A stretch of 64,000 nt of DNA from Polynucleobacter rarus. GTDB taxonomy: Bacteria; Pseudomonadota; Gammaproteobacteria; Burkholderiales; Burkholderiaceae. Each line of letters begins with the position of its first letter. The stretch's first letter is position 1. Of the stretch, positions 38,749 through 47,605 are shown piece by piece. The translations under genes were made by a program, and so were the position numbers. The stretch is from positions 2,359,622 to 2,423,621 of the forward strand of contig NZ_NTGB01000001.1 in the NCBI RefSeq assembly GCF_003072505.1, read 5' to 3'. A model generated the notes under the pieces. It had not been told where the DNA came from. It saw only the letters and a program-made list of their open reading frames with translations, and did not search any database.

Positions 38749-39681
38749 ATGACTTATCGCGAATTAAGCTTTTTCGTTACTGAAGATAGTGCTGAGTTAC
38801 TCGGTGATACGCTCATGGAACTTGGTGCACTCTCAATTACCGTTGAGGATGCTCAAGCTGATACAGCGAATGAAGTTCCGCTGTATGGGGAACCTGGAAT
38901 GGTAATCCATGTCGAAGCTTGGCAGGAGTCGAAGGTGATTGCCTTATTTGACCAATCTCTTTGGGTAGAGTTTGCACAACACACTGAAGCCATCTTAGCT
39001 GAGCTAGATCGCTTAGGCATGGCGATTGATCATTACACCGAAGCACAAATTGAAGAACAAGATTGGGTTAAATTGACGCAGTCTCAGTTCGATCCAATCG
39101 CAATTTCTGAACGGATTTGGGTAGTTCCTTCTTGGCATGACCAGCCACAAGACCTCCATCCGCAGGCTATATGCCTCGCTGTTGACCCTGGTCTTGCTTT
39201 TGGCACAGGAAGTCATCCAACCACTAAACTCTGCTTAAACTGGCTAGAATCGTTAGCAGATGCCAATCTATTACAAAATCAAAGTGTCATGGATTATGGA
39301 TGTGGTTCTGGAATCTTGGCTATTGCTGCGAAAAAACTGGGGAGTGGCGATACGTTTGGTTTAGACATTGATCCTCAATCCGTTACTGCAAGTACTGATA
39401 ATGCCCTGCGCAATGAGGTGCAAATCACGTTTGGTTTGCCTGACATGGTGACTGATACCACGAAGTTCAATGTCGTGGTCGCAAATATTTTAGCGAACCC
39501 ATTAAAAATTCTTGCTCCTGCCATCGGTGCTTTAGTTGCGCCGAATGGTTACTTAGCATTGTCAGGAATTTTAGAACAACAAGCAGAGCAAATCATTGAA
39601 ATTTATGCGCCATGGGTTGATCTCAAAATTTGGCAGGTTGCTGACGGTTGGGTTTGTCTAGCTGGGAAGTCAGTTAGCTAA
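38749..39681 (+). CDS. prmA: ribosomal protein L11 methyltransferase
   Basis: A 310-residue PrmA trimethylating L11. N-terminal substrate-recognition domain (MTYRELSFFVTEDSAELLGD) and a Rossmann methyltransferase domain with GLAFGTGSHPTTKLCLNWLE, VMDYGCGSGILAIAAKKLG and the catalytic NILANPLKILAP. It follows accC after 40 bases, the conserved Burkholderiales order. Confidence 0.96.
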   Translation: MTYRELSFFVTEDSAELLGDTLMELGALSITVEDAQADTANEVPLYGEPGMVIHVEAWQESKVIALFDQSLWVEFAQHTEAILAELDRLGMAIDHYTEAQIEEQDWVKLTQSQFDPIAISERIWVVPSWHDQPQDLHPQAICLAVDPGLAFGTGSHPTTKLCLNWLESLADANLLQNQSVMDYGCGSGILAIAAKKLGSGDTFGLDIDPQSVTASTDNALRNEVQITFGLPDMVTDTTKFNVVVANILANPLKILAPAIGALVAPNGYLALSGILEQQAEQIIEIYAPWVDLKIWQVADGWVCLAGKSVS

Positions 39682-39730
39682 AACAATCTGATAATATTGG
39701 CTTGTCCACTTTAAGTTATTCATCTATTTC

Positions 39731-40216
39731 ATGCGCCTTTATCGTATCTTCATGCTGTTGGTATTACTATGTGGCGCGGTTTATCAATCCTATTTAATCT
39801 TTTTAAATTGGCAACTGACTCCTAAAAAAGATGATTCTGCTTGGAGATTAGAATTTGCTGAGATTCATACTTCGACCTCAGGCTCTTCTGAAGCACTCAC
39901 TCTAGAAAACAGCCCTTTACCTTCGCCCCAATACTTGGAGATACAGTTACAAGTCGATTCAAAAGAGGAATATCCACTGCTCGCCAGAAAGATTGCCCTA
40001 CCTAATCTCGAAGTGCTGTTGAGTAATGTAACGGGAGAACCGCTTGCCTATCAAGAATTAACGCCCCTTCAATGGCTTGGGTCTGAACCACGTTTACTCC
40101 CTTACCTCACACAAGGTGTTCCAGCAAAGACACAAATTACCGTTAATATACCCATAGTGTTACCTGATACTGCGAGTGGTTTTCAGGTGCAAATGGTTTA
40201 TCCCAACTCGTTTTGA
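39731..40216 (+). CDS. DUF3426-like membrane-anchored protein lacking the zinc ribbon
   Basis: A 161-residue protein with one N-terminal membrane helix (IFMLLVLLCGAVYQSYLIFL) and a beta-rich periplasmic domain containing LLARKIALPNLEVLLSNVTG and LTQGVPAKTQITVNIPI. Position after prmA and the domain pattern point to DUF3426 proteins, which in relatives usually start with an MJ0042-type zinc ribbon (CxxC pairs); no Cys pair is present here. Function unknown. Confidence 0.65.
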   Translation: MRLYRIFMLLVLLCGAVYQSYLIFLNWQLTPKKDDSAWRLEFAEIHTSTSGSSEALTLENSPLPSPQYLEIQLQVDSKEEYPLLARKIALPNLEVLLSNVTGEPLAYQELTPLQWLGSEPRLLPYLTQGVPAKTQITVNIPIVLPDTASGFQVQMVYPNSF

Positions 40217-40263
40217 AGTTTTTTCCGTAGTAAATATTAGTCAATCTTTTTTTTAGGAATTTT

Positions 40264-41226
40264 ATGGCAAGTCTGATTTGTGGTTCGATTGCGTTTGACA
40301 CAATTTTGTCCTTTGAAGGACGTTTTCAGGAACAAATTTTGCCTGATCAAATTCATATCTTAAACGTCGCTTTTTTAGTACCGAGTATGCGTCGCGAATT
40401 TGGAGGTTGTGCTGGTAACATCGCATACAACCAGCGCCTGTTGGGTGGTAACCCTTTCATCATGGCTACTGTTGGCTCTGATGCTGGAACCTACTTTGAC
40501 AAACTTGCTAAGCACGATATTGCCACTGACTTTATTCGTGAAATCCCAGAGGCATTTACTGCCCAAGCAATTATCACTACAGACCGAGATAATAATCAAA
40601 TCACGGCCTTTCATCCTGGTGCGATGATGCAGTCTCATTTGAATGATGTTACGGCAGCAATTGCTACTATGGCGAATACGAGTACTCCAATTACCATTGG
40701 GATCGTTGCTCCTGACGGCAGAGATGGCATGTTGACGCACTCCAAACAATTTGCCAAGGCAAATGTTCCTTTTATTTTTGACCCAGGACAAGGCTTGCCT
40801 TTATTTGATGGTAAAGAATTACTCGAGATGATCGAGCTTGCAACTTACGTAGCTGTTAATGATTATGAAGCAGAAATGCTCTGTCAAAAAACGGGTCTTA
40901 GCTTACCTGAGGTTTCTGATCGGGTTGAAGCATTAATCGTGACCAAGGGAGCGCAAGGCTCTGTGATTTATAACCAGGGTCAAATGATTGATATTCCGGT
41001 GGTCGAGGCAACACAATTACTTGATCCTACAGGTTGCGGTGATTCGTTTAGAGCGGCTCTTCTATTTGGTATCGAAAATCAATTGGATTGGCCGACCATT
41101 GGTCGACTTGGATCGTTACTGGGCTCTTTAAAAATTGCCTCTCAAGGTGGTCAAAACCATGAGTTTCATATCGACGCTATTCGAACAGCATTTAAAAATA
41201 ACTTTGGATACGAATTATCCAAATAA
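40264..41226 (+). CDS. PfkB-family carbohydrate/nucleoside kinase
   Basis: A 320-residue sugar-kinase-fold protein. Signature 1 is MRREFGGCAGNIAYNQRLLG (about 38-57), signature 2 is LDPTGCGDSFRAALLFG near 257-273 with the catalytic Asp. SLICGSIAFDTILSFEG opens the chain in the manner of adenosine-kinase-like members. Substrate (adenosine, ribose or another sugar) cannot be read off. It ends the prmA run. Confidence 0.86.
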   Translation: MASLICGSIAFDTILSFEGRFQEQILPDQIHILNVAFLVPSMRREFGGCAGNIAYNQRLLGGNPFIMATVGSDAGTYFDKLAKHDIATDFIREIPEAFTAQAIITTDRDNNQITAFHPGAMMQSHLNDVTAAIATMANTSTPITIGIVAPDGRDGMLTHSKQFAKANVPFIFDPGQGLPLFDGKELLEMIELATYVAVNDYEAEMLCQKTGLSLPEVSDRVEALIVTKGAQGSVIYNQGQMIDIPVVEATQLLDPTGCGDSFRAALLFGIENQLDWPTIGRLGSLLGSLKIASQGGQNHEFHIDAIRTAFKNNFGYELSK

Positions 41227-41273
41227 TTGATTGGCTTAGGGGGATTTAGATTTACAAACTAAATTAAAAAAAT

Positions 41274-41583
41274 CTAATCCCCGTTTCTGGCGAAATAGAA
41301 ACCGATACATGTACCAAAAATTCCAATGATTGGTGTAAGAACTGTGGCTGCCAGTTCTTTTGATTCTTCATTGCTTAACCAATCAAACATTACTCCCCAG
41401 ACAAGTGCCGCAGAAAAAAAGCAGAAATACCAAATAAATGTTGTTTAAAAAAAATCTAGTTTTATTTAGATTGAAAGGTATTTTCTTGTAAGGACTAACT
41501 TGACCTTGCGCTATTTCGAACTGAATTTGAGCATTCTCTTTTCCAACTATTCCTTCAGAAATATTTAACTCTTGATGCACCAT
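41274..41583 (-). pseudogene. small two-helix membrane protein broken by a frameshift at an A7 run
   Basis: From ATG 41583 the frame gives 66 residues (MVHQELNISEGIVGKENAQI onward, with membrane helix NNIYLVFLLFF) and stops at 41383. If one base is dropped from the A7 run at about 41414-41420, the frame continues SAALVWGVMFDWLSNEESKE, then ELAATVLTPIIGIFGTCIGF, to a TAG at 41274. That continuation is typical of small two-helix membrane proteins, so the natural product is about 102 residues. It lies 6 bases behind an RHH protein gene, likely one operon. Could be a real mutation, a sequencing error or transcriptional slippage. Confidence 0.6.
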
Positions 41584-41589
41584 TTTTAT

Positions 41590-41790
41590 TTATCTCAAAA
41601 TTACTTCTTGAAGATTGTCAGAGCCTTTACTTTTTAGTAGTACTTTTGTACCTTCTGCTAGCTCTTGATCGAAAAAGTTTTCCAAAGAAATAGCCCGACG
41701 AATAACCTCTGAAATACTTGAATCTCTTTTTTTTGCCAGCTCTTTTACAGTGGCGGTTAATTCGTCAGATAACTCTATATTAATTCGCAT
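41590..41790 (-). CDS. ribbon-helix-helix (CopG/Arc-type) DNA-binding protein
   Basis: A 66-residue RHH protein: beta strand MRINIELSDELTATVKELA then RDSSISEVIRRAISLENFF, the classical ribbon-helix-helix. The remaining tail is short. It is followed after 6 bases by the frameshifted small membrane protein gene. An inverted repeat TGTTTAA/TTAAACA lies 16 bases upstream of its start (41807-41823), fitting autoregulation. It could be an antitoxin-type regulator, but its partner is a membrane protein rather than a known toxin. Confidence 0.75.
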   Translation of the reverse strand: MRINIELSDELTATVKELAKKRDSSISEVIRRAISLENFFDQELAEGTKVLLKSKGSDNLQEVILR

Positions 41791-41806
41791 GATGATTTAC
41801 TTTGAG

Positions 41807-41823
41807 TGTTTAATATTTAAACA
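41807..41823. promoter_or_regulatory. inverted repeat upstream of the RHH gene
   Basis: TGTTTAA and TTAAACA with a 3-base centre, 16 bases before the RHH start codon. RHH dimers bind such short palindromes; autoregulation is inferred. Confidence 0.45.
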
Positions 41824-41862
41824 TTACACCTTTTTAATCAGTAAGGTTATTTTTTATATAAC

Positions 41863-41900
41863 AAAAAACCCGCTATTGAACTAACTGTAGCGGGTTTTTT
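41863..41900. terminator. strong bidirectional terminator after the histone-like gene
   Basis: AAAAAACCCGCTA (41863-41875) and TAGCGGGTTTTTT (41888-41900) form a 13-bp perfect arm pair with a 12-base loop and a U-tract on either strand. It terminates the minus-strand histone H1-like gene, ending at 41944. Confidence 0.85.
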
Positions 41901-41943
41901 GAACATGCAAGATGAGCTGAAAGCAGCCTGAGGTCGTCAATAA

Positions 41944-42459
41944 TTATGGGCGGCCACCAGTTGGGAAGGGCCAAGCAGCTGTTGGATTGAGGGCAGTTTC
42001 TGTCTTCGCTTCAACTGTTTTCTTTGCTGCTGGCTTTGCTGCTGCTTTCTTTGCTACTGGTTTAACTACTTTTTTTTTTGCGGCTGGCTTAGCGGCTGGT
42101 TTCGCTGCTGGCTTTGCTGCTGGCTTTGCTGCTGCTTTCTTCGCTGCTGGCTTTGCTGCTACTTTCTTCGCTGCTGGCTTTGCTGCTACTTTCTTCGCTG
42201 CTGGCTTCGCTGCTACTTTTTTAGCTGCTGGCTTTGCTGCTACTTTTTTAGCTGCTGGCTTCGCTGCTACTTTTTTAGCTGCTGGCTTCGCTGCAACTTT
42301 TTTAGCTGCTGGCTTTGCTGCTACTTTTTTAGCTGCTGGCTTCGCTGCTACTTTCTTAGCCGCTGGCTTTGCTGCTGGCTTTGCTGCTGCTTTCTTAGCT
42401 ACAGGCTTAGCTGCTGGTTTTGCTGCTGCTTTCTTTACTACTTTCTTGGCTGTTGCCAT
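41944..42459 (-). CDS. histone H1-like Lys/Ala/Pro-rich DNA-binding protein
   Basis: A 171-residue, extremely basic protein like eukaryotic H1 tails and the bacterial HC1/HC2 and AlgP-type proteins. It is made almost wholly of AAKPAA-type units; residues about 35-106 are eight exact copies of the 9-residue KKVAAKPAA. The C terminus is different (ALNPTAAWPFPTGGRP) and looks conserved. It probably binds and condenses DNA nonspecifically. The ribosome site GAAGGAG precedes the ATG. Repeat number is likely to vary between strains. Confidence 0.85.
   Translation of the reverse strand: MATAKKVVKKAAAKPAAKPVAKKAAAKPAAKPAAKKVAAKPAAKKVAAKPAAKKVAAKPAAKKVAAKPAAKKVAAKPAAKKVAAKPAAKKVAAKPAAKKVAAKPAAKKAAAKPAAKPAAKPAAKPAAKKKVVKPVAKKAAAKPAAKKTVEAKTETALNPTAAWPFPTGGRP
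42139..42381 (-). repeat. 27-bp tandem repeats in the histone-like gene
   Basis: Eight direct 27-bp units plus one variant unit encode KKVAAKPAA. They differ only at synonymous sites (ctttcttcgct versus cttttttagct forms), so copies are old enough to have drifted or been homogenised in blocks: the first three share one form and the next five another. Confidence 0.85.
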
Positions 42460-42849
42460 TTTAATGCTCCTTCACGTGAGAAGTTAATTCAACTACAGTT
42501 TAAGAAAGGCCCAGGCATTTAGAATCGACTCTTTTGATAGAAAGCCGACACAAATGAATGAGCCATTCATGAAACGCATTTTTAAATTGCTGAAATGGCC
42601 TCATGAATTTCGAAAAAAAAGCCACTCCCTTTTCGGGTAGTGACTTTTTAAATTGCTTCATTAAAAAATTAGTTCTGAAATCAACTGATACTGTGCTCAA
42701 AAAAGGAGCATTCGAAAATAGTAGGACTTGAACATTTTGTAGGGAAAGTTTTCCCATTCTTTTTACAGAATTATTGGTGCTAGAAATTGTAAAAATACTA
42801 CGTATGTTCAATCCAAAAATCTCCTAAATTGTTGGAGAGCGTTTAAGTT
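42460..42849. other. 390-base gap between histone-like gene and nrdB
   Basis: Holds the nrdB terminator at 42613-42649 and, downstream of it on the minus strand, the promoter and ribosome site of the histone-like gene. A 103-codon minus-strand frame crosses the terminator and is not considered coding. Confidence 0.6.
42613..42649 (-). terminator. intrinsic terminator of nrdB
   Basis: On the minus strand AAAAAGTCACTACCC pairs, with one mismatch and one bulge, with GGGAGTGGCTTTTTTTT, giving a long stem, a GAAAA-type loop and a U8 tail. Confidence 0.8.
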
Positions 42850-44079
42850 TTAATCCCAACTTAATGCACCCCCAGTTTGATACTCTATCACTCTAGTTTC
42901 GAAAAAATTTCTTTCTTTTTTCAAATCTATCATTTCAGACATCCATGGAAAAGGATTCTCTTCATTTGGATACATTGCGTCAAGTCCTATTTGCATACAG
43001 CGACGATTACAAATGTATCTTAGGTAACTTTTGAACATCGGTGCATTGAGTCCAAGCACTCCGCGAGGCATCGTATCTTCCGCATATTTGTACTCTAATT
43101 CCACTGCTTGTTCGAACAAACTTTTTAACTCCTCTTTGAACTCAGAAGTCCATAGATGGGGGTTCTCAAGCTTAATCTGATTAATCATATCAATGCCAAA
43201 ATTACAGTGCAAAGACTCATCGCGCAAGATGTATTGATACTGCTCAGCAGCACCCGTCATTTTGTTCTGACGACCCATTGCAAGTATTTGCGTAAAACCA
43301 ACATAAAAGAATAATCCTTCCATGATGCACGCAAAAACAATTAACGAGCGTAATAATTTTTGATCATTTTCTGGTGTGCCAGTTTTAAAAGATGGGTCTG
43401 TTAAAACATCAATAAATGGAATTAAAAATTCATCTTTTGCACGGATCGCAGGGACCTCATGATACGCATTAAAAATCTCACTTTGATCAAGTCCAAGTGA
43501 CTCAACAATGTACTGATATGCATGCGTATGAATTGCTTCTTCAAAGGCTTGACGTAATAAATATTGACGACATTCTGGCGCAGTAATTTGGCGATAAGTA
43601 CCCAATACGATATTGTTGGCGGCTAATGAATCTGCCGTTACAAAGAAACCTAAATTTCTTTTAATAATCCGACGCTCGTCTTCAGTCAATCCATTCGGAT
43701 CTTTCCACAAAGCGATATCACGATTCATGTTTACTTCTTGTGGCATCCAGTGGTTAGCGCATCCTGCCAAATATTTTTCCCAAGCCCATTTGTATTTAAA
43801 TGGCACGAGTTGATTTACGTCTGTAGAACCATTAATGATTCTCTTATCATTTAAATTCACACGACGGCTGATAGCATCTTCCACTTTTTCTTCTACTACT
43901 GCTTCTTTTGCTATCGGTGCAATTGCTACATCAGGCGCACTAATCGCTACACCCGGTGTTGCATGGGGTGTTGCTAATGTAGGGGCTGACTCTAGTTTTA
44001 CTACCTCAGGTATTGGTGTAGCTGCAGGCTTCATTGGCACTGGCGCTATTACTACTGAGTCATCTTCCCAATTCAACAT
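42850..44079 (-). CDS. nrdB: ribonucleotide reductase class Ia beta subunit
   Basis: A 409-residue R2 subunit that holds the diiron-tyrosyl radical. Ligand-bearing segments are [26 protein letters not shown] (with the radical Tyr position filled), [13 protein letters not shown] and [13 protein letters not shown]. The first 85 residues are a Pro/Ala/Val-rich extension not needed for the fold. GGAG precedes the ATG. It follows nrdA after 126 bases and is presumably controlled from the same NrdR box. Confidence 0.95.
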   Translation of the reverse strand: MLNWEDDSVVIAPVPMKPAATPIPEVVKLESAPTLATPHATPGVAISAPDVAIAPIAKEAVVEEKVEDAISRRVNLNDKRIINGSTDVNQLVPFKYKWAWEKYLAGCANHWMPQEVNMNRDIALWKDPNGLTEDERRIIKRNLGFFVTADSLAANNIVLGTYRQITAPECRQYLLRQAFEEAIHTHAYQYIVESLGLDQSEIFNAYHEVPAIRAKDEFLIPFIDVLTDPSFKTGTPENDQKLLRSLIVFACIMEGLFFYVGFTQILAMGRQNKMTGAAEQYQYILRDESLHCNFGIDMINQIKLENPHLWTSEFKEELKSLFEQAVELEYKYAEDTMPRGVLGLNAPMFKSYLRYICNRRCMQIGLDAMYPNEENPFPWMSEMIDLKKERNFFETRVIEYQTGGALSWD

Positions 44080-44205
44080 ATTTATTTCTCCAAATCAATT
44101 CTTTACTTCACACTTACTAAACTCTTCTTAGATCGAATCACATCATTGATATCTAACTTCCCTTTCAATCATGTGACTCGTCTTTTTAATCCTCTATTTT
44201 CCTAC

Positions 44206-47202
44206 TTATTGGCAAGCTTCGCATTCTTCGAAACCATCATCTCCAGGACGCATTGTGCAAACGGGTCCATCGGCTTCTATAGGTCCTTCAGCAAAACTAC
44301 TAGAAACAGTAGTGGTATTTCCTGCCGCTGCTAATGCCTCCTCAGATCCATTTGAAACTGAATTGAGGGTTCCTTTGGAGACAGTTGATTTTTCTACCTG
44401 TGTGGCTGAAGTTGTACGCAAGTAATAAGTTGTCTTCAAACCACGAATCCAAGCTAATTTATACGTATCATCAAGAGTCTTACCTGAGGCACCGGCCATA
44501 TAAATGTTGAGTGACTGTGCTTGATCAATCCATTTTTGACGTCTTGAGGCTGCTTCTACAATCCACTTTGGATCTACTTCAAAAGCAGTTGCATAAATTT
44601 CTCTTAAGTCATTTGGTATACGATCAATCTTAGCTAATGAACCGTCAAAGTATTTGAGGTCGGCAATCATCACTTCATCCCACAAGCCACGCTCTTTTAA
44701 ATCGCGAACCAAGTACTCATTGACAACCGTAAATTCACCAGACAAGTTTGACTTCACATACAAGTTTTGGAAAGTTGGTTCAATACATGCTGACACGCCA
44801 ATAATGTTTGAAATAGTCGCAGTTGGGGCGATTGCAATACAGTTTGAGTTACGCATACCATGTGCTGCAATGCTAGCGCGTAGTCCAGACCAATCCATTT
44901 TGCTCGAAGAGTCTACTTCTAAGTAACCACCGCGCTCTTTTAACAAGAGTGCATTCGTATCCTGTGGTAGTAGACCGCGATCCCATAATGATCCTTTGTA
45001 GGTACTATAAGTGCCGCGCTCTTTTGCTAAAGCATTGGATGCCTTATATGTGTAGTAACACACTGCTTCCATTGAAGTATCAGCAAACTCCACAGCTTCC
45101 TGACTTGCGTAAGGAATTCTGAGCATATGTAAACAATCTTGGAAACCCATAATACCTAGTCCAACTGGACGATGACGCATATTAGAGTTCTTCGCCTTTG
45201 CTACAGCGTAATAGTTAATATCAATCACGTTATCGAGCATTCTCATCGCAGTCGCGATCGTTTTCTCTAACTTAGCATGATCTAAAACTAATTTACCGTT
45301 AGCATCCGTCATCATGTGTGCCGTGAGGTTGACTGAACCTAAATTACAAACCGCAATTTCTGACTCGTTGGTATTGAGTGTAATTTCAGTACATAAGTTA
45401 GAAGAGTGAACCACACCGACGTGTTGTTGAGGACTACGGACGTTACATGGGTCTTTGAAAGTAATCCAAGGATGGCCTGTTTCAAAGAGCATACCAATCA
45501 TTTTGCGCCATAACTGCAATGCTGGAATACGCTTAAATGGTTTGATCTCACCAGCATCCGCTTTTTTCTCGTAAGCAACATAGGCTTCTTCAAACGCTAA
45601 ACCAAACTTATCATGCAAGTCAGGAGTTGATGACGGTGTAAAGAGTGTCCAATCTTTATTTTCCATCACACGCTTCATGAATAAGTCTGGAATCCAGTTT
45701 GCGGTATTCATATCATGTGTACGACGGCGATCATCACCCGTGTTTTTACGGAGTTCTAAGAACTCTTCAATGTCCAAGTGCCAAGTTTCTAAATAGGCGC
45801 AGACGGCACCTTTACGCTTACCACCTTGATTCACAGCTACTGCTGTGTCATTGACTACTTTCAAGAACGGTACCACGCCTTGTGACTTACCATTCGTGCC
45901 TTTAATATGACTGCCTAAGGCACGTACATTTGTCCAATCGTTACCGAGGCCACCGGCAAACTTCGACAACAAGGCGTTTTCTTTCAAGCCTTCGTAAATG
46001 CCGTCTAAATCATCTGGGATCGTCGTCAAGTAGCAGCTAGACAACTGTGAACGCAAACTAGCTGAGTTGAATAAAGTCGGCGTACTTGACATAAAGTCAA
46101 ATTTCGAAAGAATTTCATAGAATTCAATCGCACGTTCTGTCGGGTTAGCCTCTTCTAATGCCAAGCCCATTGAGACACGCATGAAAAATGCCTGTGGCAT
46201 TTCAATCCGCTGACCATCAATATGCAAGAAGTAGCGGTCAAACAAAGTCTGTAAGCCGAGGTAGTTAAACTGTAAATCGCGTGATGCATTTAAAGCGGCA
46301 CCGAGCTTAGCAATATCAAAAATCTGTAGTAATTTAGGATCGAGTAATTCTTCTTTCACACCACGACGTAAGAATTTAGAAAAATACTCTGCATAGACCG
46401 CTTGCATTCCTGCTTGTGGAATTTCGACACCTAAGATATCGCGGCGAATGACGTGCATCAAAATTCTAGCTGTTACTAAACTGTATGCAGGGTCTTTTTC
46501 AATTAAAGTTCTTGAAGCTAAAATTGCTGAATCAAATACCTGCTCAATCGGAACGCCTTCATATAAATTCTTAATCGTATCTGTCAAAATCGTTGTAGAT
46601 ACGATGTGACTACCGAGATTCTGGCAAGCTGCGTCTAAGATTCCTTGTAGATTCGCCATATCCAAAGGCTTCAGTACGCCTTTATCTGTCACATTAATGC
46701 CGGGGTGAGCTATGACGGGAGTAGCTGATACCGGTGCTATTGTTTGTTGACGTTCTTGATTTCTTTTATCGCGATACAATACATAGGCACGCGCTACGTT
46801 ATGTTCACCACTGCGCATCAAAGCTAATTCGACTTGATCCTGAATATCTTCAATATGAAAAGTACCACCATTAGGACGGCTACGTAATAGGCCTTTCACA
46901 ACGACTTGAGTCAATTGCTCCACTTGCTCACGCACACGCGCAGAAGCAGCTCCTTGACCACCGTTAACAGCCAAAAATGCTTTGGTTACGGCAATAGCAA
47001 TTTTTGATGGCTCAAATGCTACTACTGCGCCATTTCTGCGGATAATTTTATAATCAGATAGTTGAGTAGCATGTGCTACACCAACACCACCTTCGATAAA
47101 TGCACTGCTTGCACCTGCTGGGCCGGCAAAAGGACTTACCCCACCGATTTGGGTGGTTGATTCAGATTCAAAATTGTTCCCTTGAGGATTGGGGTATGTC
47201 AT
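44206..47202 (-). CDS. nrdA: ribonucleotide reductase class Ia alpha subunit
   Basis: A 998-residue R1 subunit, longer than E. coli NrdA (761). An ATP-cone with YKIIRRNGAVVAFEPSKIAI lies at about 52-150, and the segment from about 170 to 260 looks like a second, weaker cone. The catalytic barrel has FNSASLRSQLSSCYLTTIPD, FAGGLGNDWTNVRA, NLCTEITLNTNESE and the C-terminal redox Cys pair in EECEACQ. AAGGAG precedes the ATG. It makes deoxynucleotides with NrdB. Confidence 0.96.
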   Translation of the reverse strand: MTYPNPQGNNFESESTTQIGGVSPFAGPAGASSAFIEGGVGVAHATQLSDYKIIRRNGAVVAFEPSKIAIAVTKAFLAVNGGQGAASARVREQVEQLTQVVVKGLLRSRPNGGTFHIEDIQDQVELALMRSGEHNVARAYVLYRDKRNQERQQTIAPVSATPVIAHPGINVTDKGVLKPLDMANLQGILDAACQNLGSHIVSTTILTDTIKNLYEGVPIEQVFDSAILASRTLIEKDPAYSLVTARILMHVIRRDILGVEIPQAGMQAVYAEYFSKFLRRGVKEELLDPKLLQIFDIAKLGAALNASRDLQFNYLGLQTLFDRYFLHIDGQRIEMPQAFFMRVSMGLALEEANPTERAIEFYEILSKFDFMSSTPTLFNSASLRSQLSSCYLTTIPDDLDGIYEGLKENALLSKFAGGLGNDWTNVRALGSHIKGTNGKSQGVVPFLKVVNDTAVAVNQGGKRKGAVCAYLETWHLDIEEFLELRKNTGDDRRRTHDMNTANWIPDLFMKRVMENKDWTLFTPSSTPDLHDKFGLAFEEAYVAYEKKADAGEIKPFKRIPALQLWRKMIGMLFETGHPWITFKDPCNVRSPQQHVGVVHSSNLCTEITLNTNESEIAVCNLGSVNLTAHMMTDANGKLVLDHAKLEKTIATAMRMLDNVIDINYYAVAKAKNSNMRHRPVGLGIMGFQDCLHMLRIPYASQEAVEFADTSMEAVCYYTYKASNALAKERGTYSTYKGSLWDRGLLPQDTNALLLKERGGYLEVDSSSKMDWSGLRASIAAHGMRNSNCIAIAPTATISNIIGVSACIEPTFQNLYVKSNLSGEFTVVNEYLVRDLKERGLWDEVMIADLKYFDGSLAKIDRIPNDLREIYATAFEVDPKWIVEAASRRQKWIDQAQSLNIYMAGASGKTLDDTYKLAWIRGLKTTYYLRTTSATQVEKSTVSKGTLNSVSNGSEEALAAAGNTTTVSSSFAEGPIEADGPVCTMRPGDDGFEECEACQ

Positions 47203-47605
47203 TTACAAGCTCCTTAAATTCATTTTTGTCATTAGTTCAACGGCTAAATTTTTACCAATGCGCGTTGGACCTTCAATTATTTGCTTCTCTTCTGATTCGT
47301 TTCTATCTAATTCGAACTTCAACACGCAACAGCAATTTGCAATTTCAAAGACAGTTTCGCTAATTTTTTATAACTTACTGATATGTTTATAAAATTTTGC
47401 GGGGCACATGAAAAACCACTATATATTGTGGTTTGTGTCGACTCTGATACTAAGTATAGGGTCTTTTGACAGTCTAGGGAAGAGATTATTGAAGAATTTT
47501 TTTAAGGTTTTCCCTAATAAAACCCACTTTTTTTGAAGTTATTTTCTATTCACTAATTTGTCATATTTAATTAAGTAGGCACTCACTTCATAGAAGAGGA
47601 TTCTC
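47203..47605. other. 403-base gap upstream of nrdA
   Basis: No gene. It holds a NrdR-box-like palindrome (47414-47433) within the presumed nrdA promoter region. The rest is AT-rich without clear structure. Confidence 0.55.
47414..47433 (-). promoter_or_regulatory. NrdR-box-like palindrome upstream of nrdA
   Basis: AACCACTATATATTGTGGTT is nearly palindromic and its core CCACTATATATTGTGG fits the NrdR consensus ACACWATATATWGTGT at 14 of 16 positions. It lies about 210 bases before the nrdA start. NrdR boxes usually come in pairs about 30 bp apart; a convincing second box was not found. Confidence 0.6.

Noticed and set aside
42139..42381. Regular repeats that could suggest a CRISPR array
   Set aside because: Units are contiguous, in frame and without spacers; this is a coding tandem repeat.
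41987..42487. 166-codon plus-strand frame rich in Phe/Ala opposite the histone-like gene
   Set aside because: It is the antisense shadow of the Lys/Ala/Pro repeats.
42500..42811. 103-codon minus-strand frame between nrdB and the histone-like gene
   Set aside because: It runs through the nrdB terminator and lacks domain-like sequence or a ribosome site.
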